The notes under the pieces were generated by a model. That model did not search any database, was not told the origin of the DNA, and worked only from the letters and a program-made list of their open reading frames with translations. DNA of 64,000 bases, taken from Prostheceraeus crozeri (taxonomy: Eukaryota > Platyhelminthes > Polycladida > Euryleptidae). The position numbers and the translations under genes were made by a program. Below are positions 35,169 through 48,500 of this stretch, piece by piece. Position 1 is the first letter of the stretch. Every line of letters starts with the position of its first letter. The stretch is taken from assembly GCA_907163375.1 (NCBI GenBank), contig CAJQUW010001733.1:1-64000 (forward strand), read 5' to 3'.

Positions 35169-36285
35169 TTGTGCAATGGAAGACGCTGTCTCGCAACAGA
35201 GAGCCATCATCTTTTCTTGTGGAAGGAAGGCAATGCATCCTCCAATATTGCTGAACGACTTTCAATTTCAATGAAGCGAATCACTGTCTATGAGTGGGTG
35301 TCCAGGTTCAAAGATGGACGATCTTCTCCCGAAGACAACCCTCGACCAGGCCGGCCAGTGTCTTCGTGTACTCATGAGAACATCGGCAAAATGAAAGACT
35401 GCATCCTTCAAGACCGACGCGTTACAATACGTGAAATATCGGAATGTGTGGGACTGAACATTTTGACTGTTCACCAGATCATTCATCATGAGCTGGATAT
35501 GCGGAAGTTGACGGCTCGATAGGTTCCCAGACTCCTTAATGAAGAGCAACAAAAGAAGCGGCTTGAGATGAGCCATGCCTTGTTGACGAGAGCTGAAAGT
35601 GAAGGAGAAATGTTTTGGTCGCGACTCGTAACGATGTACGAAAGCTGGCTGCCGTATTTCATGCCAGAGACGAAGATGCAGTCAAGAATGTGGTGTGCTC
35701 GGGGAGATCCTTCACCTGTCATACCTTTGAAGGCAATGACTGTTCCATCCTGTCAAAAGGTGATGATTTCAGTGTTCTGGGACGAAGATGGATTGATCTT
35801 GGTGGACTAACCTAGCCGGGGGGGGGGGTGGGGGGGGGTGGGCCCTACACAGACCGAAGGGCACGACCATCAACTCTGAATACTTCTGCAAGCTGGTGAA
35901 CGAAGATCTGCGGCACCAACTCAAGAATTGAAGACGTGGGAAGCTTTCCATGAAGCCAATCTTCCAAATGGACAACGCCACGCCGCATACCGCTGCGCGA
36001 ACTAAGAATTTGCTGGAGAAGTTAGGCTGGGATGTGTTGCCACATCCCCCCTATTCGGCCGACTTGGACCGTTCAGACTTCCATCTCTTTCCTCGCTTGA
36101 AGGAACCCCTGAGAGGAAGAAGACTCTCCTCTTTGGATGAGATGAAGGAAGCGGTGGAGTCCTGGAGGCAAAGTACTCCCAAGGAATTCTACCAAGGTGG
36201 ACTCCGTTCCCTGGTAAGTCGATGGAGGAAGTGTGTATCGAGTGGCGGAGACTATATTGAGAAATTGCGTGATGACAGCGAGTAA
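35169..36285 (+). pseudogene. mariner transposase, broken
   Basis: Recognisable order: helix-turn-helix region (SISMKRITVYEWVSRFKDGR), GRPVSS, HHELDMRKLTAR, VPRLLNEEQQKKR, VTMYESW, KVMISVFWDEDGLILVD, then in another frame TINSEYF, IFQMDNATPHTA, HPPYSADLDRSDFHLFPRLK and KEFYQGGLRSLVSRWRKC. The second and third catalytic Asp of the DD34D triad are present, but the first is Tyr (VTMYESW, codon 35638-35640). An in-frame TAG at 35520-35522 replaces the conserved Trp of RWVPRLL, and a poly-G run (35818-35842) sits at a frame change. Inactive. Confidence 0.92.
35818..35842. repeat. Poly-G tract inside mariner
   Basis: Runs of 8-11 G separated by single T. It may form a G-quadruplex and is prone to slippage; it coincides with the transposase frame change. 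Confidence 0.85.
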
Positions 36286-37427
36286 TGTTATATGTTAGTT
36301 TGCATGAAATTACACTGTTGCTGGAATTGGGAATTTTCATTTTACTCTGTCTGGGAATTTTTCTAACGACCCGGCCCTCGTATATTGTATTGCGTTTGAA
36401 TATTCTCCTGTACATGTGGTCTTTGGTAAAGTATCTATAGAGCAAGAAATATCCCACCAATGTTTGTAGAAACATTCTTGCTATATAAAGGATTAAACCA
36501 TGTAATCAACCTTTTTCGATTTTTCTTCTTCTTCTGTTCTTGTTGACTTTCATTTTCAGTACTCTGAAAGGTGAGTTTGTGCGTGTATTCATTGTTGTTT
36601 AACATTTTTTGATCAAAATCAGCTGAGTTGTTGCATGTGTTCTCATTTCATGATAATTCAGATAACCGTTTCTCTACAATTGCCGGTATTTGTTGGATAA
36701 TACACTGTGGATGATTGGACTTGGCGTCACAAAACATACAAAACATATTGTTTAGGTTTACGAAAACGAAAAGGTTTGTACGTTCCATCGTTGAGGTCCA
36801 ACGTGATGTCCAAGCAATTCACAATCTTGAGATTGCATGATATGTCCAAATGGAGTCCATAATGTCTGAAGAATTCGTGAAACCTCTTTCTAATTATGGC
36901 GTCCAGTGATTTTATTAAAAAAGGCCAAACCATCATCCCGATATAAGCCAACCGAATTAGCATCGAATTCCTTGGATATTATGTACAATAAGAAAATTCC
37001 AACCAATTCATAAATTTCTGCGCCGTCATAAGATGCCATTGAAGCATCGAAATTTTCATAATTTTTCTTTACCGATGGCCCTCCATTATTAAATAACTAA
37101 CATTTTCGAGCATGCTTGATGGTATTCAGGGATTGAAGATCAATTTTGGCAAATGCAGCCGCAAAATTTAAGCAATGATTGAATAAAGTTTCACTTATAG
37201 ATCAATGTCAAACACCATGAATTTTCCTAATGATTTGAACTTCATATCAATGAACCATGAAATCACGTCCGTCGTATTCATCCATTGTAAAACAGCGGTA
37301 GAGGATCTCAACTTTGAATTGATATCAACCAACATGTGCTTACTTATCCGACCGATTTCGTTTTTCGACGGATTTATCAAGCGTGTCGAATACATGTATA
37401 TATAGACTGATGAAGCGCTAGCTGTTA

Positions 37428-37956
37428 TGGTAACTCGCGACGATTGGCACGAAACGTGCCGGCGAGGGTCGTGCGGTCGGCAAGCAGAGCTTCAGCAGTT
37501 CCTTGGAAGTAAAGAAGTTCTCTGTCGTGACATTATATGCCTTCCCAAACAGATGCTGTTTAATTTCAAACCTCGTGGGTATCCAACGAATGTTCCACTC
37601 TTCACTCATTGCGACCAAGGTACGGCATCAACGGGTCGGACAGCACCCAAACCTTTAGGCCAAATGTGTCAGGTTGTCCTTGCAGCCTGTCTTTGTAGGG
37701 AAGAGTTCTTCATCTCCGGTGAGGAAAGGGCCTAAACGACAACAGCGCTGTGAGGTATCGACGACAGAATTGTCATGACCTCCAAAATCATGTAGAACTT
37801 GTCATGACGAAGATTGCGTCGACCAGAGTACGGATATATAGGTAGAGTGTCGACTCAAACAGGTATCTGTATGCAGTGAAAATTTCGATATCAAAAGATT
37901 CAGTTTTTTGCGGCGATTACCTTCCCGAGACCAATAAACCGCTCGACTTCTTCCTC
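37428..37956 (-). pseudogene. piggyBac-type transposase, central and DDE part
   Basis: Read from 37956 downward: TNEEEVERFIGLGKV (the W-x-TNE-E-F-G-L motif near the start of the piggyBac catalytic region), HDKFYMIL, DEELFPTKTG (first catalytic Asp, DExxxP), FGLKVWVLSDPLMPYLG, then AYNVTTENFFTSKEL (family motif YNVTTDNFFTS, with the second catalytic Asp read as Glu) and ADRTTLAGTFRANRRELP. Several frame changes and stops separate these, and part of the DDE region plus the C-terminal Cys-rich domain are missing; the sequence ends at the PLE junction near 37410. The upstream side runs straight into the 27-bp array in the same frame. Its N-terminal partner is at 58380-58598. Confidence 0.85.
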
Positions 37957-40196
37957 ATTTGTTGACCAATCTGGACGAGACTCATTTGTTGACCAAAACT
38001 GGACGAGCCTCATTTGGTCGACCAATCTGGACGAGACTCATTTGTTGACCAATCTGAACGAGACTCATTTGTTGACCAATCTGGACGAGCCTCATTTGGT
38101 CGACCAATCTGGACGAGACTCATTTGTTGACCAATCTGGACGAGACTCATTTGTCGACCAATCTGGACGAGACTCATTTGGTCGACCAATCTGGACGAGC
38201 CTTATTTGTCGACCAATCTGGACGAGACTCATTTGTCGACCAATCTGGACGAGACTCATTTGTTGACCAATCTGGACGAGACTCATTTGTCGACCAATCT
38301 GGACGGGCCTCATTTGTCGACCAAACTGGACGAGAATCATTTGTTCGACCAATCTGGACGAGACTCATTTGTCGACCAATCTTTACGAGACTCATTTGGT
38401 CGACCAATCTGGACGAGCCTCATTTGGTCGACCAACCTGGACGAGAATCATTTGTTGATCAATCTGGACGAGACTCATTTGGTCGACCAATCTGGACGAG
38501 ACTCATTTGTTGACCAATCTGGACGAGACTCATTTGTTGACATCTGGACGAGACTCATTTGTTGACCAATCTTTACGAGACTCACTTGGTCGACCAATCT
38601 GGACGAAACTCTTTTGTCGACCAAACTGGACGAGACTCATTTGTTGACCAATCTGGACGAGACTCATTTGTCGACCAATCTGTACGAGACTCATTTGTCG
38701 ACTAAAACTGGACGAAACTCATTTGTTGGCCAAATTGGACGAGACTCAGTTGTCGACCAATCTGTACGAGACTCATTTGTCGACCAATCTGGACGAGACT
38801 CACTTGGTCGACCAATCTGGACGAGACTCACTTGGTCGACCAATCTGGACGATACTCATTTGTTGACCAATCTGGACGAGACTCATTTGTTGACCAATCT
38901 GGACGAGACTCATTTGGTCGACCAACCTGGACGAGACTCATTTGTTGACCAATCTGGACGAGCCTCATTTGGTCGACCAATCTGGACGAAACTCATTTGG
39001 TCGACCAATCTGGACGAGACTCATTTGTTGACCAATTTGAACGAGACTCATTTGGTCGACCAAACTGGACCAGACTCATTTTTTGACCAATCTGAACGAG
39101 ACTCATTTGGTCGACCAATCTGGACGATACTCATTTGTTGACCAATCTGGACGAGACTCATTTGGTCGACCAATCTGGACGAAACTCACTTGTCGACCAG
39201 TCTGGACGAGACTCAGTTGTTGACCAATCTGGACGAGACTCATTTGGTCGACCAATCTGGACGAGACTCATTTGTTGACCAATCTGGACGAGACTCATTT
39301 GTTGACCAATCTGGAGGAGACTCATTTGGTCGACTGATCTGGACGAGACTCATCTGTCGACCATACTGGACGAGCCTCAGTTGGTTGACCAATCTGGACG
39401 AGACTCATTTGTCGACCAATCTGGACGAGACTCATTTGTCGACCAATCTGGACGAGACTCATTTGTTGACCAATCCGGACAAGACTCATTTGTTGACCAA
39501 TCTGGACGAGACTCATCTGTTGACCAATCTGGACGAGACTCATTTGTTGACCAATCTGAACGAGACTCACTTGGTCGACCAATCTGGACGAGACTCATTT
39601 GTTGATCAATCTGGACGAGACTCATTTGTTGACCAATCTGGACGAGACTCATTTGTTGACCAATCTGGACGAGACTCATTTGTTGACCAATCTGGACGAG
39701 GCTCATTTGGTCGACCAATCTGGACGAGACTCATTTGTTGACCAATCTGGACGAGACTCATTTGTCGACCAATCTGGACGATACTCATTTGTTGACCAAT
39801 CTGGACGAGACTCATTTGGTCGACCAATTTGGATGAGACTCATTTTTTGACCAAACTGGACCAGACTCATTTGTTGACCAATCTGAACGAGACTCATTTG
39901 GTCGACCAATCTGAACGAAACTCATTTGTTGACCAATCTGGACGATACTCATTTGTTGACCAATCTGGACGAGACTCATTTGGTCGACCAATTTGAATGA
40001 GACTCATTTTTTGACCAAACTGGACGAGACTCATTTGTCGACAAATCTGTACGAGACTCATTTGTTGACCAATCTGGACGAGACTCATTTGTTGACCAAT
40101 CTGAACGAGACTCATTTGTCGACCAATCTGGACGAGACTCATTTGGTCGACCAATTTGGATGAGACTCATTTTTTACCAAACTGGACGAGACTCAT

Positions 40197-43100
40197 TTGT
40201 TGACCAATCTGGACGAGACTCATTTGTTGACCAATCTGAATGAGACTCATTTGTTGACCAATTTGGACGAGACTCATTTGTTGACTAATCTGGTTGAGCC
40301 TCATTTGTTGACCAATCTGGACGAGACTCATTTGTTGACCAATCTGGACGAGACTCATTTGTTGACCAATCTGGACAAGACTCATTTGTTGACCAATCTG
40401 GACGAGACTCATTTGTTGACCAATCTGGACGAGACTCATTTGGTCGACCAATCTGGACGAGCCTTATTTGTCGACCAATCTGGACGAGACTCATTTGTCG
40501 ACCAATCTGGACGAGACTCATTTGTTGACCAATCTGGACGATACTCATTTGTCGACCAATCTGGACGGGCCTCATTTGTCGACCAAACTGGACGAGACTC
40601 ATTTGTCGACCAATCTGGACGAAACTCATTTGTTGACCAATCTGGACGAGACTCATTTGTTGACCAATCTGAACGAGACTCATTTGGTCGACCAAACTGG
40701 ACCAGACTCATTTTTTGACCAATCTGAACGAGACTCATTTGGTCGACCAATCTGGACGATACTCATTTGTTGACCAATCTGGACGAGACTCATTTGGTCG
40801 ACCAATCTGGACGAAACTCATTTGTCGACCAGTCTGGACGAGACTCAGTTGTTGACCAATCTGGACGAGACTCATTTGGTCGACCAATCTGGACGAGACT
40901 CATTTGTTGACCAATCTGGACGAGACTCATTTGTTGACCAATCTGGACGAGACTCATTTGGTCGACTGATCTGGACGAGACTCATCTGTCGACCATACTG
41001 GACGACTCAGTTTGTTGACCAATCTGGACGAGACTCATTTGTCGACCAATCTGGACGAGACTCATTTGTCGACCAATCTGGACGAGACTCATTTGTTGAC
41101 CAATCCGGACGAGACTCATTTGTTGACCAATCTGGACGAGACTCATCTGTTGACCAAACTGGACGAGACTCATTTGTTGACCAATCTGAACGAGACTCAC
41201 TTGGTCGATCAATCTGGACGAGACTCATTTGTTGATCAATCTGGACGAGACTCATTTGTTGACCAATCTGGACGAGACTCATTTGTTGACCAATCTGGAC
41301 GAGACTCATTTGTTGACCAATCTGGACGAGACTCATTTGGTCGAACAATTTGGATGAGACTCATTTTTTGACCAAACTGGACCAGACTCATTTGTTGACC
41401 AATCTGCACGAGACTCATTTGTCGACCAATCTGGACGAGACTCATTTGGTCGACCAATTTGAATGAGACTCATTTTTTGACCAAACTGGACGAGACTCAT
41501 TTGTCGACAAATCTGTACGAGACTCATTTGTTGACCAATCTGGACGAGACTCATTTGTTGACCAATCTGAACGAGACTCATTTGTCGACCAATCTGGACG
41601 AGACTCATTTGGTCGACCAATTTGGATGAGACTCATTTGTTGACCAAACTGGACGAGACTCATTTGTTGACCAATCTGGACGAGACTCATTTGTTGACCA
41701 ATCTGAATGAGACTCATTTGTTGACCAATTTGGACGAGACTCATTTGTTGACTAATCTGGTTTGAGCCTCATTTGTTGACCAATCTGGACGAGACTCATT
41801 TGTTGACCAATCTGGACGAGACTCATTTGTTGACCAATCTGGACAAGACTCATTTGTTGACCAATCTGGACGAGACTCATTTGTTTGACCAATCTGGACG
41901 AGACTCATTTGTCGACCAATCTGACGAGCCTAATTTGTCGACCAATCTGGACGAGACTCATTTGTCGACCAATCTGGACGAGACTCATTTGTTGACCAAT
42001 CTGGACGAGACTCATTTGTCGACCAATCTGGACGGGCCTCATTTGTCGACCAAACTGGACGAGACTCATTTGTCGACCAATCTGGACGAAACTCATTTGT
42101 TGACCAATCTGGACGAGACTCATTTGTTGACCAATCTGGACGAGACTCATTTGTTGACCAATCTGAACGAGAATCATTTGTCGACCAATCTGGACGAGAC
42201 TCATTTGGTCGACCAATTTGGATGAGACTCATTTTTTACCAAACTGGACGAGACTCATTTGTTGACCAATCTGGACGAGACTCATTTGTTGACCAATCTG
42301 AATGAGACTCATTTGTTGACCAATCTGGACGAGACTCATTTGTTGACTAATCTGGTTGAGCCTCATTTGTTGACCAATCTGGACGAGACTCATTTGTTGA
42401 CCAATCTGGACGAGACTCATTTGTTGACCAATCTGGACAAGACTCATTTGTTGACCAATCTGGACGAGACTCATTTGTTGACCAATCTGGACGAGACTCA
42501 TTTGGTCGACCAATCTGGACGAGCCTTATTTGTCGACCAATCTGGACGAGACTCATTTGTCGACCAATCTGGACGAGACTCATTTGTTGACCAATCTGGA
42601 CGAGACTCATTTGTCGACCAATCTGGACGGGCCTCATTTGTCGACCAAACTGGACGAGACTCATTTGTCGACCAATCTGGACGAAACTCATTTGTTGACC
42701 AATCTGGACGAGACTCATTTGTTGACCAATCTGAACGAGACTCATTTGTCGACCAATCTGGACGAGACTCATTTGTTGACCAATCTGAACGAGACTCATT
42801 TGTTGACCAATCTGGACGAGACTCATTTGTTGACCAATCTGGACGAGACTCATTTGGTCGACCAATCTGGACGAAACTCATTTGTCGACCAGTCTGGACG
42901 AGACTCAGTTGTTGACCAATCTGGACGAGACTCATTTGGTCGACCAATCTGGACGAGACTCATTTGTTGACCAATCTGGACGAGACTCATTTGTTGACCA
43001 AACGGACGAGACTCATTTGGTCGACTGATCTGGACGAGACTCATCTGTCGACCATACTGGACGAGCCTCAGTTGGTTGACCAATCTGGACGAGACTCATT

Positions 43101-44105
43101 TGTCGACCAATCTGGACGAGACTCATTTGTCGACCAATCTGGACGAGACTCATTTGTTGACCAATCCGGACGAGACTCATTTGTTGACCAATCTGGACGA
43201 GACTCATCTGTTGACCAAACTGGACGAGACTCATTTGTTGACTAATCTGAACGAGACTCACTTGGTCGACCAATCTGGACGAGACTCATTTGTTGATCAA
43301 TCTGGACGAGACTCATTTGTTGACCAATCTGGACGAGACTCATTTGTTGACCAATCTGGACGAGACTCATTTGTTGACCAATCTGGACGATGCTCATTTG
43401 GTCGACCAATCTGGACGAGACTCATTTGTTGACCAATCTGGACGAGACTCATTTGTCGACCAATCTGGACGATACTCATTTGTTGACCAATCTGGACGAG
43501 ACTCATTTGGTCGACCAATTTGGATGAGACTCATTTTTTGACCAAACTGGACCAGACTCATTTGTTGACCAATCTGAACGAGACTCATTTGTCGACCAAT
43601 CTGGACGATACTCATTTGTTGACCAATCTGGACGAGACTCATTTGGTCGACCAATCTGGACGGAACTCATTTGTTGACCAATCTGGACGATACTCATTTG
43701 TTGACCAATCTGGACGACACTCATTTGGTCGACCAATTTGAATGAGACTCATTTTTTGACCAAACTGGACGAGACTCATTTGTTGACCAATCTGAACGAG
43801 ACTCATTTGTTGACCAATCTGGACGAGACTCATTTTTTGACCAATCTGGACGAGACTCATTTGTTGACCAATCTGAACGAGACTCATTTGTTGACCAATC
43901 TGGACGAGACTCATTTGTTGACCAATCTGGACGAGACTCATTTGGTCGACCAATCTGGACGAAACTCATTTGTTGACCAATCTTTACGAGACTCATTTGT
44001 TGACCAATCTGGACAAGACTCATTTGTTGACCAATCTGGACGAGACTCATTTGTTGACCAATCTGGACGAGACTCATTTGGTCGACCAATCTGGACGAGC
44101 CTTAT
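40197..44105. repeat. Higher-order repeat within the array, ~2.06 kb and ~1.58 kb offsets
   Basis: The variant series starting at 40197 (with the NLVEP unit) recurs at 42259, and the series at 40468 recurs at 42530 (both offset 2062) and at 44106 (offset 1576). An earlier pair is 39190 and 40822 (offset 1632). Confidence 0.8.
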
Positions 44106-45501
44106 TTGTCGACCAATCTGGACGAGACTCATTTGTCGACCAATCTGGACGAGACTCATTTGTTGACCAATCTGGACGAGACTCATTTGTCGACCAATCT
44201 GGACGGGCCTCATTTGTCGACCAAACTGGACGAGACTCATTTGTCGACCAATCTGGACGAAACTCATTTGTTGACCAATCTGGACGAGACTCATTTGTTG
44301 ACAAATCTGAACGAGACTCATTTGTCGACCAATCTGGACGAGACTCATTTGGTCGACCAATTTGGATGAGACTCATTTTTTGACCAATCTGGACGAGACT
44401 CATTTGTTGACCAATCTGAACGAGACTCATTTGTTGACCAATCTGGACGAGACTCATTTGTTGACCAATCTGGACGAGACTCATTTGTTGACCAATCAGG
44501 ACGAGACTCATTTGTTGACCAATCTGGACGAGACTCATTTGTTGACCAATCTGGACGAGACTCATTTGTCGACCAATCTGGACGAGACTCATTTGTTGAC
44601 CAATCTGGACGAGACTAATTTGTTGACCAATCTGGACGAGACTCATTTGTTGACCAATCTGGACGAGACTCATTTGTTGACCAATCTGGACGAGACTCAT
44701 TTGTTGACCAATCTGGACGAGACTCATTTGTTGACCAATCTGGATCAGACTCATTTGTTGACAAATCTGGACGAGACTCATTTGTTGACCAAACTGGACG
44801 AGACTCATTCGTTGACCAATCTCGACGAGACTCATTCGTTGACCAATCTGGACGAGACTCATTTGTCGACCAATCTGGACGAGACTCATTTGTTGACCAA
44901 TCTGTACGAGCCTCATTTGTTGACCAATCTGGACGAGACTCATTTGTTGACCAATCTGGACGAGACTCATTTGTTGACCAATCTCGACGAGACTCATTTG
45001 CCGACAATTTGAAACGAGACTCATTTGGACGACCAATCTGGACGAGACTCATTTGTTGACCATCTGGACGAGACTCATTTGTTGACCAATCTGGACGAGA
45101 CTCATTTGTCGACCAATCTGGACGAGCCCTATTTGTTGACCAATCTGGACGAGACTCATTTGTTGACCAATCAGGACGAGACTCATTTGTTGACCAATCT
45201 GGACGAGACTCATTTGTTGACCAATCTGGACGAGACTCATTTGTCGACCAATCTGGACGAGACTCATTTGTCGACCAATCTGGACGAGACTCATTTGCCG
45301 ACCAAACTGGACGAGACTCATTTGTTGACCAATCTGGACGAGACTCATTTGGTCGACCAATCTGGACGAGACTCATTTGTCGACCAATCTGGACGAGACT
45401 CATTTGTTGACCAATCTGGACGAGACTCATTTGTTGACCAATCTGGACGAGACTCATTTGGTCGACCAACCTGGACGAGACTCATTTGTTGACCAATCTG
45501 G

Positions 45502-48500
45502 ATGAGACTCATTTGGTCGATCTATCTGGACGAGACTCATTTGTCGACCAATCTTGTTGAGCCTCATTTGTTGACCAACCTGGACGAGACTCATTTGTCG
45601 ACCAATCTGGACGAGACTCATTTGTTGACCAATCTGGACAAGACTCATTCGTTGACCAATCTGGACGAGACTCATTTGTCGACCAATCTGGTTGAGCCTC
45701 ATTTGTCGACCAAACTGGACGAGACTCATTTGTCGACCAATCTGGACGAGACTCATTTGTTGACCAATCTGGACAAGACTCATTCGATGACCAATCTGGA
45801 CGAGACTCATTTGGTCGACCAACCTGGACGAGACTCATTTGTTGACCAATCTGGACGAGACTCATTTGTTGACCAATCTGGACGAGACTCATTTGTTGAC
45901 CAATCTGGACGAGACTCATTTGTTGACCAAACTGGACGAGACTCATTTGTCGACCAATCTGGACGAGACTCATTTGTTGACCAACCTGAACGAGACTCAT
46001 TTGTTGACCAATCTGGACGAGACTCATTTGTTGACCAATCTGGACGAGACTCATTTGTTGACCAATCTCGACGAGACTCTTTTGCCGAGAAATCTGGACG
46101 AGACTCATTTGTTGACCAATCTGGACGAGACTCATTTGTTGACCAATCTGGACGAGACTCATTTGTTGACCAATCTGGACGAGACTCATTTGTCGACCAA
46201 TCTGGACGAGCCTTATTTGTTGACCAATCTGAACGAGACTCATTTGTTGACCAATCAGGACGAGACTCATTTGTTGACCAATCTGGACGAGACTCATTTG
46301 TGGACCATTCTGGACGAGACTCATTTGTCGACCAATCTGGACGAGACTCATTTGTCGACCAATCTGGACGAGACTCATTTGCCGACCAAACTGGACGAGA
46401 CTCATTTGTTGACCAATTTGGACGAGACTCATTTGTTGACCAATCTGGGACGAGACTCATTTGTCGACCAATCTGGACGAACTCATTTGTTGACCAATCT
46501 GGACGAGACTCATTTTGTTGACCAATCTGGACGAGACTCATTTGGTCGACCAATCTGGACGAGACTCATTTGTCGACCAATCTGGACGAGACTCATTTGT
46601 TGACCAATCTGGACGAGACTCATTTGTCGGCCAATCTGGACGAGACTCATTTGTCGACCTATCTGGAAGAGACTCATTTGTTGACCAATCTGGACGAGAC
46701 TCATTTGTTGACCAATCTCGACGAGACTCATTTGCCGACAAATCTGGACGAGACTCATTTGTTGACCAATCTGGACGAGACTCATTTGTTGACCAATCTG
46801 GACGAGACTCATTTGTTGACCAATCTGGACGAGACTCATTTGTCGACCAATCTGGACGAGCCTAATTTGTTGACCAATCTGAACGAGACTCATTTGTTGA
46901 CCAATCAGGACGAGACTCATTTGTTGACCAATCTGGACGAGACTCATTTGTAGACCATTCTGGACGAACTCATTTGTCGACTAATCTGGACGAGACTCAT
47001 TTGTCGACCAATCTGGACGAGACTCATTTGCCGACCAAACTGGACGAGACTCATTTGTTGACCAATTTGGACGAGACTCATTTGTTGACCAATCTGGACG
47101 AGACTCATTTGTCGACCAATCTGGACGAGACTCATTTGTTGACCAATCTGGACGAGACTCATTTGTTGACCAATCTGGACGAGACTCATTTGGTCGACCA
47201 ACCTGGACGAGACTCATTTGTCGATCAATCTGGACGAGACTCATTTGTTGACCAATCTGGACGAGACTCATTTGGTCGACCAATCTGGACGAGACTCATT
47301 TGTCGACCAATCTGGAAGAGACTCATTTGTTGACCAATCGACTCATTTGTTGACCAATCTGGACGAGACTCATTTGTTGACCAATCTGGACGAGACTCAT
47401 TTGTTGACCAATCTGGACGAGACTCATTTGTCGACCAACCTGGACGAGACTCATTTGTTGACCAATCAGGACGAGACTCATTTGTTGACCAATCTGGACG
47501 AGACTCATTTGTTGACCAATCTGGACGAGACTCATTTGTCGACCAATCTGGACGAGACTCATTTGTTGACCAATCTGGACGAGACTTATTTGTTGACCAA
47601 TCTGGACGAGACTCATTTGTTGACCAATCTGGGGACGAGACTCATTTGTTGACCAATCTGGACGAGACTCATTTGTTGACCAATCTGGACGAGACTCATT
47701 TGTTGACCAATCTGGATCAGACTCATTTGTTGACAAATCTGGACGAGACTCATTTGTTGACCAAACTGGACGAGACTCATTCGTTGACCAATCTCGACGA
47801 GACTCATTCGTTGACCAATCTGGACGAGACTCATTTGTCGACCAATCTGGACGAGACTCATTTGTTGACCAATCTGGACGAGCCTCATTTGTTGACCAAT
47901 CTGGACGAGACTCATTTGTTGACCAATCTGGACGAGACTCATTTGTTGACCAATCTCGACGAGACTCATTTGCCGACAAATTTGAACGAGACTCATTTGG
48001 ACGACCAATCTGGACGAGACTCATTTGTTGACCAATCTGGACGAGACTCATTTGTTGACCAATCTGGACGAGACTCATTTGTCGACCAATCTGGACGAGC
48101 CCTATTTGTTGACCAATCTGAACGAGACTCATTTGTTGACCAATCAGGACGAGACTCATTTGTTGACCAATCTGGACGAGACTCATTTGTTGACCAATCT
48201 GGACGAGACTCATTTGTCGACCAATCTGGACGAGACTCATTTGTCGACCAATCTGGACGAGACTCATTTGCCGACCAAACTGGACGAGACTCATTTGTTG
48301 ACCAATTTGGACGAGACTCATTTGTTGACCAATCTGGACGAGACTCATTTGTCGACCAATCTTGACGAGACTCATTTGTTGACCAATCTGGACGAGACTC
48401 ATTTGTTGACCAATCTGGACGAGACTCATTTGGTCGACCAACCTGGACGAGACTCATTTGTTGACCAATCTGGATGAGACTCATTTGTCGATCAATCTGG

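Larger units (their letters stand above)
35026..36382 (+). mobile_element. mariner element with both ends, inserted in the PLE
   Basis: The element runs 35028-36380 (1353 bp, usual mariner size). Ends CGAGGGTAGTGCTC and the complement of CGAGGGCCGGGTCGTTAG continue as imperfect inverted repeats, and TA flanks both ends (35026-35027 and 36381-36382). Its target is the minus-strand PLE, whose similarity continues on both sides. Confidence 0.92.
34051..37410 (-). mobile_element. Penelope-like retroelement on minus strand, split by a mariner insertion
   Basis: From 37395 downward: STRLINPSKNEIGRISK, the RT palm with ASMASYDGAEIYELVG and the catalytic YRDD box in SVGLYRDDGLAFFN, then CNLKIVNCLDITLDLNDGTY and SNHPQCIIQQIP, then WFNPLYSKNV. 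Past the mariner at 35028-36380, similarity resumes at 35027 (SYSC, then KQIIS). Further on is a GIY-YIG part (YIGTCEGTFKLR near 34425), then VVWSIRRRYKPFKPG, CDLCLYEKYFI and LNRGSELVSKC near 34100-34300. The 5' end is truncated just before RLINPSK, abutting piggyBac sequence. A C-rich low-complexity stretch (34645-34785) also interrupts it. It is degraded, with several interruptions. Confidence 0.85.

Noticed and set aside
36002-36475. 157-codon minus-strand frame
   Set aside because: A chance join of PLE sequence with the antisense of the mariner transposase.
37405-37455. Hammerhead-like CTGATGA at the piggyBac/PLE junction, with CGAAAC about 35 bp later
   Set aside because: No stem II pairing between the two core strands was found and the orientation is opposite to the PLE. 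Chance is likely.
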